From Sulfurospirillum sp001602955 (GTDB lineage: Bacteria; Campylobacterota; Campylobacteria; Campylobacterales; Sulfurospirillaceae), in assembly GCA_001602955.1 (NCBI GenBank), contig LVAC01000002.1:347274-411273 (forward strand): a stretch of DNA of 64,000 bases, given 5' to 3'. Below the pieces are notes generated by a model. That model searched no databases. It was given only the letters and a program-made list of their open reading frames with translations, and was not told the origin of the DNA. The stretch's first letter is position 1. Each line of letters starts with the position of its first letter. Of the stretch, positions 16,303 through 24,619 are shown one piece after another. Made by a program: the position numbers and the translations under genes.

Positions 16303-17538
16303 GTGCAAACTTTTTTAGAACATGCTAAAGCGGCAAGCAAGACGATCGCCACGCTTGATCCCCAGACGAAAGTATCGGTATTGATGCAGATGGCGGATGC
16401 TCTGGAACAAAACGCCGATACGATTCTCGCCGAAAACGAAAAAGATTTACACGAGGCACGCCAAGCGAATTTAGCGGGTGCTTTGGTCGATCGATTGCTC
16501 TTAAACGCCAAACGCATTGCGGATATGGCGCAGGCCATTCGCGAAATCGCGGCACTCAAAGAGCCGATCGGACGCGTTTTGGAAGGATGGGTCGTTCAAA
16601 GCGGGTTGCGCATTGAAAAAGTGAGTATTCCCATCGGCGTCATCGGTATTATTTACGAGAGCCGTCCGAACGTCACGAGCGATACGGCGGCATTGTGTTT
16701 CAAAAGCGGCAACGCATGCGTGCTCAAAGGCGGGAAAGAGGCATTGCACAGTAATCGGGCGATTGCCGCGCTTTTGCAAGCGGTGTTGCGAAACAACCGT
16801 TTGCCCGAAGAGATGATTTCGCTCCTACCCGATGCTTCCCGTGAAGGCGTCGCAAAACTCATTAAAATGGATCGCTACGTTGATTTGATTATTCCGCGGG
16901 GCGGCGAAGCGTTGATTCGCTACGTCAGCGAAAACGCAACCGTTCCGGTCGTAAAACACGATAAAGGCGTTTGCCATACCTACGTCGACCGAGACGCCGA
17001 TCACGAACGTGCCGTCGCAATCGTTTTAAATGCCAAATGCCAACGTCCCAGCGCATGCAACTCTCTTGAAACGCTTTTGGTACACGAAGCAATCGCCGAA
17101 ACGTTTTTACCGCGGATGAAAGAGGCACTTGATCGCGCGGGAACGCACGTCAAAGGGTGCGAAAAAACACAAGAACTCTTACATGTAGAACGTGCGAGTG
17201 ACGAAGATTATCATACCGAACACTTAAGCAACGCTTTAAACATCAAGATCGTTGCGAACGTCGATGCGGCAATTGCGCATATCGCGGCTTACGGCTCTTC
17301 GCATTCGGAGGCAATTTTGAGCGACAATTACAGCGTCGTTGAGCGTTTTTTAAACGAAGTAGACGCGGCGGCAGTGTACGCCAACGCTTCGACGCGTTTT
17401 ACCGACGGCGGAGAATTCGGCTTCGGGGCGGAAGTGGGCATCAGTACCAATAAACTGCATGCGCGCGGTCCTATGGGTATTAACGATTTGACGACTTATA
17501 AATTTAAAGTTTACGGGCAAGGGCAAATTCGCGAATGA
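16303..17538 (+). CDS. proA: Gamma-glutamyl phosphate reductase ProA
   Basis: 411 residues, family-typical. It makes glutamate-5-semialdehyde in proline synthesis using NADPH. The start is GTG at 16303 with AAGGAAAG about eight bases upstream. Visible landmarks are the PIGVIGIIYESRPNVTSD block, FKSGNACVLKGGKEA, and the catalytic-cysteine region QRPSACNSLE (Cys near residue 249). The C-terminal STRFTDGGEFGFGAEVGIST is also typical. It overlaps the following ABC ATPase gene by four bases. Confidence 0.97.
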   Translation: MQTFLEHAKAASKTIATLDPQTKVSVLMQMADALEQNADTILAENEKDLHEARQANLAGALVDRLLLNAKRIADMAQAIREIAALKEPIGRVLEGWVVQSGLRIEKVSIPIGVIGIIYESRPNVTSDTAALCFKSGNACVLKGGKEALHSNRAIAALLQAVLRNNRLPEEMISLLPDASREGVAKLIKMDRYVDLIIPRGGEALIRYVSENATVPVVKHDKGVCHTYVDRDADHERAVAIVLNAKCQRPSACNSLETLLVHEAIAETFLPRMKEALDRAGTHVKGCEKTQELLHVERASDEDYHTEHLSNALNIKIVANVDAAIAHIAAYGSSHSEAILSDNYSVVERFLNEVDAAAVYANASTRFTDGGEFGFGAEVGISTNKLHARGPMGINDLTTYKFKVYGQGQIRE

Positions 17539-18113
17539 ACCAAGAGGTGTTAGCGATTGAAGGCCTTTGCTTCGGTTATCCTCATGGACGGCTTTTGTAC
17601 GAGGATTTTTGTTTAAGCGTGCATCAGGGAGAATGCGTTTCGATTTTGGGAGCGAGCGGAAGCGGGAAAAGCACGCTTTTCGAGCTCATTACCGGACACC
17701 TTAAACCGCTTAAAGGAAGCATCGTTGCCGCACCGCTTTCACAAATTTTTCAAGACCCTTACACGTCGTTTCACCCGACGTATAGCATTGAAAATCAAAT
17801 CAAAGACGTCGCGTCGATGGAAGATTGCGAAGCGTTATTGCACGACTTGGACCTTGATGCGAACCTTTTAACGAAAAAACCGCATCAATTAAGCGGCGGT
17901 CAATTGCAACGATGCTCGATTTTACGTGCATTATTGATGAAGCCTCAACTGCTTTTAGCCGACGAGCCCTCTTCCGCGCTCGATAACGTTACGGGCTTAC
18001 ATGTCATGCAGTTGCTGATGCGTTTTTTAGATCGCGTGGGAATCGTACTTATTACGCACGATACGCATTTAGCCGCATGGTGTAGCGATCAAACGATTAA
18101 ATTAACTCATTAA
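17535..18113 (+). CDS. Short orphan ABC transporter ATPase
   Basis: 192 residues. Walker A LGASGSGKSTL, Q-loop FQDPYTSFHP, signature LSGGQLQR, Walker B LLLADEPSSALD and switch THD are present. The IFQDPYTSFHPTYSI block resembles the Opp/Dpp/NikE class, but at 192 residues it lacks that class's C-terminal extension. No permease or binding protein is adjacent. It overlaps proA by ATGA. Its substrate, or whether it works in transport at all, cannot be told from context. Confidence 0.8.
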   Translation: MNQEVLAIEGLCFGYPHGRLLYEDFCLSVHQGECVSILGASGSGKSTLFELITGHLKPLKGSIVAAPLSQIFQDPYTSFHPTYSIENQIKDVASMEDCEALLHDLDLDANLLTKKPHQLSGGQLQRCSILRALLMKPQLLLADEPSSALDNVTGLHVMQLLMRFLDRVGIVLITHDTHLAAWCSDQTIKLTH

Positions 18114-18131
18114 AGTAAGGATCAAAACGGC

Positions 18132-18779
18132 ATGCATGCTATGATAGATTGGATTGTTCAAACGGTTGGAGCTTTGGGGTATTTGGGTATTTTCGTCATG
18201 ATGTTGATCGAAAGCAGTATTTTCCCGCTTCCCAGCGAAGTCGTGATGATTCCGGCGGGCTATTTATGTACCAAAGGCGAAATGAGTATGCCGGTCGTGA
18301 TCGTGTTAGGAACGCTCGGGAGTATCGCCGGAGCTTTACTCAATTACTATTTGGCGGTCTTTTTGGGGCGAAAATTGATTTTAAAATACGGCCATTATCT
18401 CTTTTTCAGTGCCGAAAAGCTTGAAAAAGTCGAACGGTTTTTCAAGACGCACGGCTCGTTTTCAACGTTTACGGGACGTTTGATCCCCGTTGTGCGCCAT
18501 TACATCTCGTTGCCCGCCGGATTGGCGCGTATGAACGTGGCACTTTTTTGTTTTTACACGGGATTGGGTGCCGGTATTTGGGTCACGATTTTGACGCTTT
18601 TGGGGTATTTCTTCGGTCAGAATCAAGCCCTTTTGGAAGAAAATTTGCATACGATAACGTGGAGTTTACTCGCTTTGATCGTCGTTAGTTCGCTCGTGTA
18701 CGTCAAAGTGTTTCGTACCAAAGAAAAAAAACGCGCTCGTAGTGCTATTGGCGCGCAATCACAAACGAAAAATCGTTAA
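18132..18779 (+). CDS. DedA-family membrane protein
   Basis: 215 residues with several hydrophobic segments and DedA-family landmarks: the N-terminal IESSIFPLPSEVVM, with its acidic residue in a membrane segment, and FTGRLIPVVRHYISLPAG, with essential-type arginines. DedA proteins are thought to flip polyprenyl phosphate or phospholipid, or to act in proton-coupled homeostasis. AAGGA lies ten bases before the ATG. The last 35 bp overlap the convergent CheX-like gene, encoding the basic cytoplasmic tail of DedA. Confidence 0.87.
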   Translation: MHAMIDWIVQTVGALGYLGIFVMMLIESSIFPLPSEVVMIPAGYLCTKGEMSMPVVIVLGTLGSIAGALLNYYLAVFLGRKLILKYGHYLFFSAEKLEKVERFFKTHGSFSTFTGRLIPVVRHYISLPAGLARMNVALFCFYTGLGAGIWVTILTLLGYFFGQNQALLEENLHTITWSLLALIVVSSLVYVKVFRTKEKKRARSAIGAQSQTKNR

Positions 18780-19164
18780 GCGAATAACACAGCGTTTCTT
18801 GCGTCGTAAACGGGAAAGGATGCGAGATATGTCCCATAAATTCGGGAACGCTGAGTTGGTAGGTGTGATTTGGGTATTTTTGTTGTAAGATGACTTTGGC
18901 TCCGCCGATAATTTGGTTGGAAACCTCTTTGATTAAGTCGTCCAGATCGTCTTCGCACAGGCTATCTTCAAAAAGAAGGTTTTGTGCGATTTGGTTGAGG
19001 GTTTCTCGTTGAAATAAGAGATACCAAATATGCTCGGCTTCGTTTTCGTACAAAGAAACCGCGGCACCGTAAAAGTTGTCTGTTTCGAGTCGCCCTTGTC
19101 GTAAAGACGTCGATAAGATCGTGGAGCAAAAATTCTCAGCGGCAGAAAGAACGGCTTGTTTCAT
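18745..19164 (-). CDS. CheX-like chemotaxis phosphatase-domain protein
   Basis: 139 residues. The block DLDDLIKEVSNQIIGGAK matches the E-x2-N helix of CheX/CheC-type phosphatases that dephosphorylate CheY-P. The pattern ends with a beta-rich LSVPEFMGHI segment. The family fit is moderate; a CheC/CheX-fold protein with another role is possible. It stands alone under its own promoter and overlaps the end of dedA. Two chemoreceptor genes lie within 11 kb, but no che operon is visible. Confidence 0.6.
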   Translation of the reverse strand: MKQAVLSAAENFCSTILSTSLRQGRLETDNFYGAAVSLYENEAEHIWYLLFQRETLNQIAQNLLFEDSLCEDDLDDLIKEVSNQIIGGAKVILQQKYPNHTYQLSVPEFMGHISHPFPFTTQETLCYSLNDFSFVIARQ

Positions 19165-19195
19165 TTTTTGTCCAAAAATATTATTTTGTGAAACG

Positions 19196-19201
19196 ATTAT
19201 A
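19196..19201 (-). promoter_or_regulatory. -10 box for the CheX-like gene
   Basis: The minus strand reads GCATTATAATCG about 32 bp upstream of the ATG at 19164. GGA lies seven bases before that ATG. Confidence 0.5.
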
Positions 19202-19292
19202 ATGCAAGCAATGTAAATTAAAGATTAAATAACAATCGATGCGCCATAAGGCATATTCAAAGCTACATGTCAAAAAATAAGGAATTCGCGTG

Positions 19293-19580
19293 ATGGAAAA
19301 AGAGATCAGTTTTGAAGCGTTTAGCCGTGCCGTAGAGACGTTGGGTCTTGTCGGAAAAACCGATAAAAAGACCGTTCGAAGCGTTTATCTGCTCTTATGC
19401 AAAGAGTTTCATCCCGATATGCCAACAGGCGATCACGCAAAATTTCAAGCCATTAACGATGCGTACACACTGGTGATGGATTATATGGAAGCCTATCGAT
19501 TTGACTTTGACGAAGAAGAGTTTAAGCACCAATTCCCGCTTTATGACGCCAAAGCGGGAATATGGATGAACGAGGGTTAA
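19293..19580 (+). CDS. Small J-domain protein
   Basis: 95 residues. The J-domain signature HPD is present (KEFHPDMPTGDHAKFQAIND), so it should stimulate a DnaK-type Hsp70. It has no zinc-finger or substrate-binding region, unlike full DnaJ, and ends in a short acidic/aromatic tail. AAGGA precedes ATG 19293 by nine bases, with an in-frame GTG at 19290 as an alternative. Its 3' end overlaps the convergent DAHP synthase gene. Confidence 0.85.
   Translation: MEKEISFEAFSRAVETLGLVGKTDKKTVRSVYLLLCKEFHPDMPTGDHAKFQAINDAYTLVMDYMEAYRFDFDEEEFKHQFPLYDAKAGIWMNEG
19532..19561. terminator. 11-bp stem-loop at the 3' end of the J-domain gene
   Basis: ATTCCCGCTTT (19532-19542) and AAAGCGGGAAT (19551-19561) form a perfect stem with an 8-base loop, within the last codons of the J-domain gene and close to the end of the convergent DAHP synthase gene. 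There is no U-tract on either strand, so termination would not be of the classical intrinsic type. Confidence 0.45.
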
Positions 19581-20941
19581 GATTCTATCAGACGTTGGCG
19601 TGCCGCTTTGAGGGAATCGGCAATCAAAAAGGCAAGTTCAAGAGCTTGGTTCGCGTTGAGACGCGGGTCGCATTGGGTTTGGTAACGGCATGCAAGGTTC
19701 TCTTCTGTGATCTCTTGTGCGCCGCCGATGCACTCGGTGACATCTTGTCCCGTCATCTCCAAATGAACGCCGCCCGGAAACGTGCCCTCTTCTTCGTGAA
19801 CTTTAAAAAAGCCTTTGACTTCGCGTAAGACTTCATCAAACGAACGCGTTTTGTAGTTATTGGAAGCTTTGATGGTATTTCCGTGCATCGGATCGATACT
19901 CCAAAGCACTTCTTTTCCCGCTGCTTTGACCGCGCGTACAAGTTTTGGGAATTCGGATTCGATTTTATCGGCACCCATACGAACGATAATATTGATGCGT
20001 CCCGCTTCGTTTTCGGGGTTCAATTTTTCGATTAACGCCATCAGCTTTTCGGCCGTCATGCTAGGGCCTGCTTTAATACCGATAGGATTTTTAACGCCGG
20101 TTAAAAACTCGACATGTGCTTCGTCGACTTCTCTCGTTCGATCGCCGATCCACAGCATATGCGCCGAACAGTCGTACCAGTCTCCGGTTAAACTGTCTTG
20201 ACGCGTGAGGGCTTCTTCGTAGTTGAGAAGCAAGGCTTCATGCGACGTATAGACGACGGTTTCGTGAATGCTTGGCGTGCTAGTCGATGTGATACCGCAT
20301 GCTTCCATAAACGCAAGCGTTTCGGAAATGCGCTCGCATAAATGTCGGTAGCGATCGCCCAAAGGACTCTCTTGGACAAAACCTAAGGTCCATTTATGCA
20401 CTTGATGCAAGTCTGCCAAACCGCCGCGCGAAAAGGCGCGCAGTAAGTTCATCGTCGCCGCCGATTGGTTGTAGGCTTTGAGCATGCGTTTCGGGTTTGG
20501 GATACGCGCTTCTTCGGTAAATTCGATATCGTTGATAATATCGCCGCGATAACTCGGCAATTTGACGCCGTTCAACTCTTCGTAATCGCTTGAGCGGGGC
20601 TTGGCGAATTGTCCCGCGAGTCTTCCGACTTTAACGATCGGACACCCCCCGGCAAAGGTCAAAACGACTGCCATTTGAAGCAGAACTTTGAACATATCGC
20701 GAATATTGACCGCATTAAATTCCGCAAAACTTTCGGCACAGTCGCCGCCTTGCAGTAAAAAAGCCTTACCGTGTACGACGTCCGCCAAAGCAGATTTGAG
20801 TTGTCGTACTTCTCCGGCAAATACGAGCGGAGGATACTTACTTAGCTCTTCTTCGACATTTTGTAAAATCTCTTGATTGGCATAAGTCGGTTGTTGTTTG
20901 ATCGGTTTGTCTCTCCAAGATGCACGCGTCCAAGAACTCAT
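19577..20941 (-). CDS. aroG: Class II 3-deoxy-7-phosphoheptulonate (DAHP) synthase
   Basis: 454 residues, the plant/Helicobacter-type class II enzyme that starts the shikimate pathway from PEP and erythrose 4-phosphate. The metal-site Cys lies in LLQGGDCAESFAEF. KVGRLAGQFAKPRSS, SRGGLADLHQVHKW, the DPMHGNT and EEGTFPGGVHLEMTGQDVTEC blocks are all present. The ATG at 20941 has AAAGGG seven bases upstream. It is monocistronic and converges on the J-domain gene with a four-base overlap. Confidence 0.96.
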   Translation of the reverse strand: MSSWTRASWRDKPIKQQPTYANQEILQNVEEELSKYPPLVFAGEVRQLKSALADVVHGKAFLLQGGDCAESFAEFNAVNIRDMFKVLLQMAVVLTFAGGCPIVKVGRLAGQFAKPRSSDYEELNGVKLPSYRGDIINDIEFTEEARIPNPKRMLKAYNQSAATMNLLRAFSRGGLADLHQVHKWTLGFVQESPLGDRYRHLCERISETLAFMEACGITSTSTPSIHETVVYTSHEALLLNYEEALTRQDSLTGDWYDCSAHMLWIGDRTREVDEAHVEFLTGVKNPIGIKAGPSMTAEKLMALIEKLNPENEAGRINIIVRMGADKIESEFPKLVRAVKAAGKEVLWSIDPMHGNTIKASNNYKTRSFDEVLREVKGFFKVHEEEGTFPGGVHLEMTGQDVTECIGGAQEITEENLACRYQTQCDPRLNANQALELAFLIADSLKAARQRLIES

Positions 20942-20966
20942 AAAAGACCCTTTAATGATTTTCTCT

Positions 20967-20972
20967 ATTATA
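20967..20972 (-). promoter_or_regulatory. -10 box (TATAAT) for DAHP synthase
   Basis: On the minus strand CTCATTATAATAGAG lies about 26 bp upstream of the start codon. Confidence 0.55.
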
Positions 20973-21012
20973 ATGAGATTGGCTTTAAAGAGAATTGAAA
21001 AGTCCCGACGTT

Positions 21013-23124
21013 TTAGGACGTTTTAAACTGCCCGACGGTTTTACTGAGCGAATTGACGTGATGCGTGACGCTGTCGCTAATCGTACGTACGCGGCGGTTC
21101 AGGTGCGTTAACTCGTACACTTCGTCGCTAATCGCCTTCGCGTGAAGCATCGTGTTTTTCGAATCTTCAAAAACGGCGTAAACGTCTTCTTTCATTGCCA
21201 AGATTACCTCTTTTTGATCGTGTAAAATCGCATCGATACTTTGTAGTGATTCGGTGGAGATCGCAACACCGTTGTCGACCGTACGATTGACGTTTTGCAT
21301 ACTCGAAAGCGCGTCCCCGACGTTGTCGTTAATGTTATGCACGATGGCTTCGATGCGTACGGTGGCTTTATCGGTCATGTCGGCTAGTTTGCGAACCTCT
21401 TCGGCGACGACCGCAAATCCGCGTCCTTGTTCGCCCGCACGACTGGCTTCTACCGCCGCATTGAGGGAGAGAAGATTGGTTTTGTCGGTAATGTCTTTGA
21501 TGGTTTCGATCATCGACGAAACCTCGGCGACGTTTTGCTCCAGCGTAAAAATAATCTGCGTCGTTTCGTCTGCGATGGTTTTGATGTTGCCGATGGACGA
21601 TTCTACTTTTCCGAGTTTTTCGGCGACATGTGCTTGCGTTTGGCTAATTTTAAGGCTCATCGCGTCGGCTTTAGTGACCGAATTTTGGATCGCGTTGTTT
21701 TGGGTTTGAATATGCGTCGCGATATTTTGAATGCTAACGCCGATTTGCTCGATTTTTTTGCCCGTTACGACGATCGTGTTGGTGAGATGTTGATTGAGGT
21801 TGAGCAAATTGAGAAGCGAGCTTTTGGTTTTTTGTAAGATCGTATCGAAAATATCGATGACGCTGTTAATCCAAACGGCCGTACGTCGGTTCTCATCTTT
21901 TGCAAATCGATTCAAATCTGCCCGTTGGGTAATATCGCCGTCACCTTCGACAAAACTTTGCAAGAGTGAACGTAAAGAGGCGTATGCATTAAAAAAATTA
22001 GACAGTTCGTTTTTGGTCATCCCTAAAATCATCGCTAAAGAAACCGTCGTAATGATGCCGATTTCTTGTAAGCGGGTTAAAAACGGCATAAACGTGAGGG
22101 TGGCATAATAGGCACTCGGAATGAAAAGACCGATGAGCAAAGCCATTCTAAAATAAAGTTTATGGCGAAATTGCATGATGTCGTATACTTCCGAAAGATC
22201 GCCCTCGCACATCATTCCCCACGTATCGAGGCTATAAGGAAGCGTTACGGTAATACCTTTGCCGATCACGGGAATGCCGCGATAATCGGAATACCCCGGA
22301 TACGCACAACAGAGATTTGCTCCTTTTTTAACGGTGTTGGCTACGCCAAAGTGCAATGCTTTGGTCGCGGGGTCGTTAAAAACGATCTCAAATTCGGTAT
22401 GTTTTTGAATCGAAATGATGCCTTGTTTTGTGTGCACGCCCTCTTTGAGGTTTTCACCGAAGCTAAACGTGTCGTCTTCAAAACGCGAGCGAGAAAGTGC
22501 CGTTCCGGTTTTAATGTTTTTATTAAAATAGGGTTTGATCATAAAAAGATAGTTATCGCCGGATTCTTTAAAGATATGTCCCGCTTCGCGTTGAATGAGA
22601 TCGCTGAGCGTATCGTTGGAAACACGTGCGACGAGAAGGCACTTTTCGTTTTGACATGTAACGTGTTTCATAAAAGCGAGCGTCACGCAATCGTGGAACG
22701 TCGAAGCCTTGGGGCGAAATAAAAGCGTATCTTCATCGACGTAAGGGCCGAAAAGCAGTTGCGAGGAGCCGAGCTGAACGTAATCGACGGCTTCGCAAAA
22801 AGCGGTTGCATCGTAACGATACTCTTTTAACGGGCGTTGCATCGAGCTAAAAAGCATCGTTTTGGCACTGTTAAGAATGAAATATTCTAAAATCGTTTCG
22901 CTTAGCTTTTCTTGCTCTTTGAGGATACCGAGGGGATCGCCTGCTTCTTGATCGAGAAGAATAGCGGTATTTTCGACTTCGCGCCATATTTCGTTCGCCC
23001 ATTCGATCATAAGTTGTTTACGTGTTTGTGCAATACCTTCAAATGCGGTCTCGACGGCACTGAGCATTCCTTTATTGCGCGTCCATTTCGACCAAATAGT
23101 CCCTTTATCTTTGAGTGAAAGCAC
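21013..23124 (-). CDS. Chemoreceptor (MCP) with an N-terminal sensor ahead of a membrane hairpin
   Basis: 703 residues from a GTG at 23124 with AAGGA seven bases upstream. The order is a ~320-residue N-terminal domain with no signal peptide or early helix, two adjacent hydrophobic segments (about 323-346 and 353-370), then a long helical signalling domain. The signalling tip (KTNLLSLNAAVEASRAGEQG, VVAEEVRKLAD) binds CheA/CheW. With a helix pair and no early segment, the sensor should be cytoplasmic, unlike the usual periplasmic MCP. The N-terminal region resembles a cache-type ligand domain only loosely. It contains several Cys (CQNEKC, LCCAYPG) that might sense redox or metal. Confidence 0.88.
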   Translation of the reverse strand: MLSLKDKGTIWSKWTRNKGMLSAVETAFEGIAQTRKQLMIEWANEIWREVENTAILLDQEAGDPLGILKEQEKLSETILEYFILNSAKTMLFSSMQRPLKEYRYDATAFCEAVDYVQLGSSQLLFGPYVDEDTLLFRPKASTFHDCVTLAFMKHVTCQNEKCLLVARVSNDTLSDLIQREAGHIFKESGDNYLFMIKPYFNKNIKTGTALSRSRFEDDTFSFGENLKEGVHTKQGIISIQKHTEFEIVFNDPATKALHFGVANTVKKGANLCCAYPGYSDYRGIPVIGKGITVTLPYSLDTWGMMCEGDLSEVYDIMQFRHKLYFRMALLIGLFIPSAYYATLTFMPFLTRLQEIGIITTVSLAMILGMTKNELSNFFNAYASLRSLLQSFVEGDGDITQRADLNRFAKDENRRTAVWINSVIDIFDTILQKTKSSLLNLLNLNQHLTNTIVVTGKKIEQIGVSIQNIATHIQTQNNAIQNSVTKADAMSLKISQTQAHVAEKLGKVESSIGNIKTIADETTQIIFTLEQNVAEVSSMIETIKDITDKTNLLSLNAAVEASRAGEQGRGFAVVAEEVRKLADMTDKATVRIEAIVHNINDNVGDALSSMQNVNRTVDNGVAISTESLQSIDAILHDQKEVILAMKEDVYAVFEDSKNTMLHAKAISDEVYELTHLNRRVRTISDSVTHHVNSLSKTVGQFKTS

Positions 23125-23525
23125 GGTATTTTCCTTTATTGTTTTTGATTGGTTAATTTTTAATCATTTTCTTTTATTCGTGAAAGACATTTAACGATTG
23201 CTTTGATTCATAAACGCTTCCGACGGTTTTGCGTCATTGAATCGCCTCAAAAAAAGTATCGTCTATAAGCCCCTTCATATAGAGCATTGAAAGCTTTATA
23301 TTTTAAAAAAAACAACGCAGAACTATACAAAAATAGCAATCTCGATGCAATGATAAAATTGATTAAAAAATAATCATAAGATTTCGAAAAAGCCTTTTTT
23401 CTTCAAGAATGTAGATTCTACACACCTTTTTCGACTGATTAATTTATAGGCAATTTTTTCGCCAAAAAAAATCTTTTGATGTTAAAATGGACGTACACCA
23501 ATTCTCAAACGAAAGGAAAGAAATA
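23125..23525. other. 401-bp AT-rich divergent intergenic region, no gene seen
   Basis: It separates the chemoreceptor (minus) from aapJ (plus). It holds the ribosome site of the chemoreceptor, the aapJ promoter at its right end, and a palindrome TGTAGATTCTACA at 23410-23422 overlapping AGAATGTAGATTCT, both possible operator sites for the amino-acid operon. I see no convincing small gene or RNA. Confidence 0.6.
23483..23488 (+). promoter_or_regulatory. Extended -10 box for aapJQMP
   Basis: TTTTGATGTTAAAATGG contains an extended -10 (TG-rich then TTAAAAT) about 38 bp upstream of the aapJ ATG at 23526. An apparent longer reading frame from 23487 begins within this box and is rejected. Confidence 0.5.
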
Positions 23526-24551
23526 ATGGTTTTATCTCGTATCGCTAAAGTCTCTTTAGCAACCGTAACGATTTTGGGTTTAGGCGTCACGACACTTAGT
23601 GCCGATACGCTCAGTGAAGTACAAAAGCAAGGTTTTGTGAAGTGCGGCGTCGACGGCGGACTTCCGGGGTTTTCCGAAGTCGGTAGCGACGGTATTTACA
23701 GAGGAATCGACGTGGACGTATGCCGTGCCGTCGCCGCGGCAACACTTGGTGACGCCAAAAAGGTTAAATACGTCGCTTTGAACGCAAAAGAGAGATTAAC
23801 CGCGCTTCAATCGGGCGAGATTGATATGCTTTCCCGTAATACGACATGGACGGAAACCAGAGATACCTCGTTGGGTTTAAATTTCGCCGGCGTCAATTAT
23901 TATGACGGACAAGGCTTTATGGTAACGAAAAAACTCGGCGTCAAAAGTGCCAAAGAGTTAGACGGTGCTTCGATTTGTCTTCAAACGGGAACGACGACCG
24001 AGTTGAACGTTGCGGACTATTTTAGAACCAACAAAATGAAATACAAACTTGTCTCCTACGATACCAACGATCAAGTCGTTAAAGCATATGAAAGCGGTCG
24101 TTGCGACGTTTTAACTTCCGATCAATCTCAACTTTACGGTTTGCGTATTAAATTGGCAAAACCGGACGAATCCATCGTTTTACCCGAAGTTATTTCCAAA
24201 GAGCCTTTGGGACCGGTTGTGCGTAAAGGGGACGGTCGATGGTTCGATATCGTTAGATGGTCGTTTTATGCCATGTTGACGGCGGAAGAGTCGGGCGTTA
24301 CGAGTGCCAATGTCGATGCGATGCTTAAATCCGACAATCCGGACGTGAAACGTCTTTTAGGTGCGGAAGGTCAGATGGGCGAAAACTTGGGACTTAAAAA
24401 AGATTTTGCTTACCAAATCATCAAACAAGTCGGTAATTACGGCGAATCGTTTGAGAGAACCGTCGGTCAAGGCTCTCCGCTTAAAATTCAAAGAGGCTAC
24501 AATGCCCTATGGACAAACGGCGGTTTACAATACGCACCTCCTTTTAGATAA
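23526..24551 (+). CDS. aapJ: General L-amino acid ABC transporter, periplasmic binding protein AapJ
   Basis: 341 residues. A signal peptide (about 1-25, ending TLSA) leads into a family 3 solute-binding protein of the AapJ/BztA type: GFVKCGVDGGLPGFSEV, GIDVDVCRAVAAATLGD, the SRNTTWTETRD ligand region and CLQTGTTTELN. It captures L-amino acids in the periplasm and delivers them to AapQM. The start has AGGA nine bases upstream. A hairpin separates it from aapQ, consistent with the usual excess of binding protein over permease. Confidence 0.95.
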   Translation: MVLSRIAKVSLATVTILGLGVTTLSADTLSEVQKQGFVKCGVDGGLPGFSEVGSDGIYRGIDVDVCRAVAAATLGDAKKVKYVALNAKERLTALQSGEIDMLSRNTTWTETRDTSLGLNFAGVNYYDGQGFMVTKKLGVKSAKELDGASICLQTGTTTELNVADYFRTNKMKYKLVSYDTNDQVVKAYESGRCDVLTSDQSQLYGLRIKLAKPDESIVLPEVISKEPLGPVVRKGDGRWFDIVRWSFYAMLTAEESGVTSANVDAMLKSDNPDVKRLLGAEGQMGENLGLKKDFAYQIIKQVGNYGESFERTVGQGSPLKIQRGYNALWTNGGLQYAPPFR

Positions 24552-24573
24552 GAAGCGTTGGAATGTTTTTCAC

Positions 24574-24594
24574 GAGAGCGGCGTGTCCGCTCTC
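24574..24594 (+). terminator. Intra-operon stem-loop (partial terminator) between aapJ and aapQ
   Basis: GAGAGCGG, loop CGTGT, CCGCTCTC form a perfect 8-bp stem followed by TTAACTTCTT, a weak U-tract. It probably attenuates transcription or protects the 3' end of the aapJ mRNA, giving more binding protein than membrane components. Confidence 0.6.
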
Positions 24595-24619
24595 TTAACT
24601 TCTTAAACAAAGGACGTAC

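Noticed and set aside
17535..18113. The orphan ABC ATPase as the missing energy source for adhesin export
   Set aside because: It has no membrane or peptidase domain, resembles Opp/Dpp-type ATPases, and is far from the adhesin locus.
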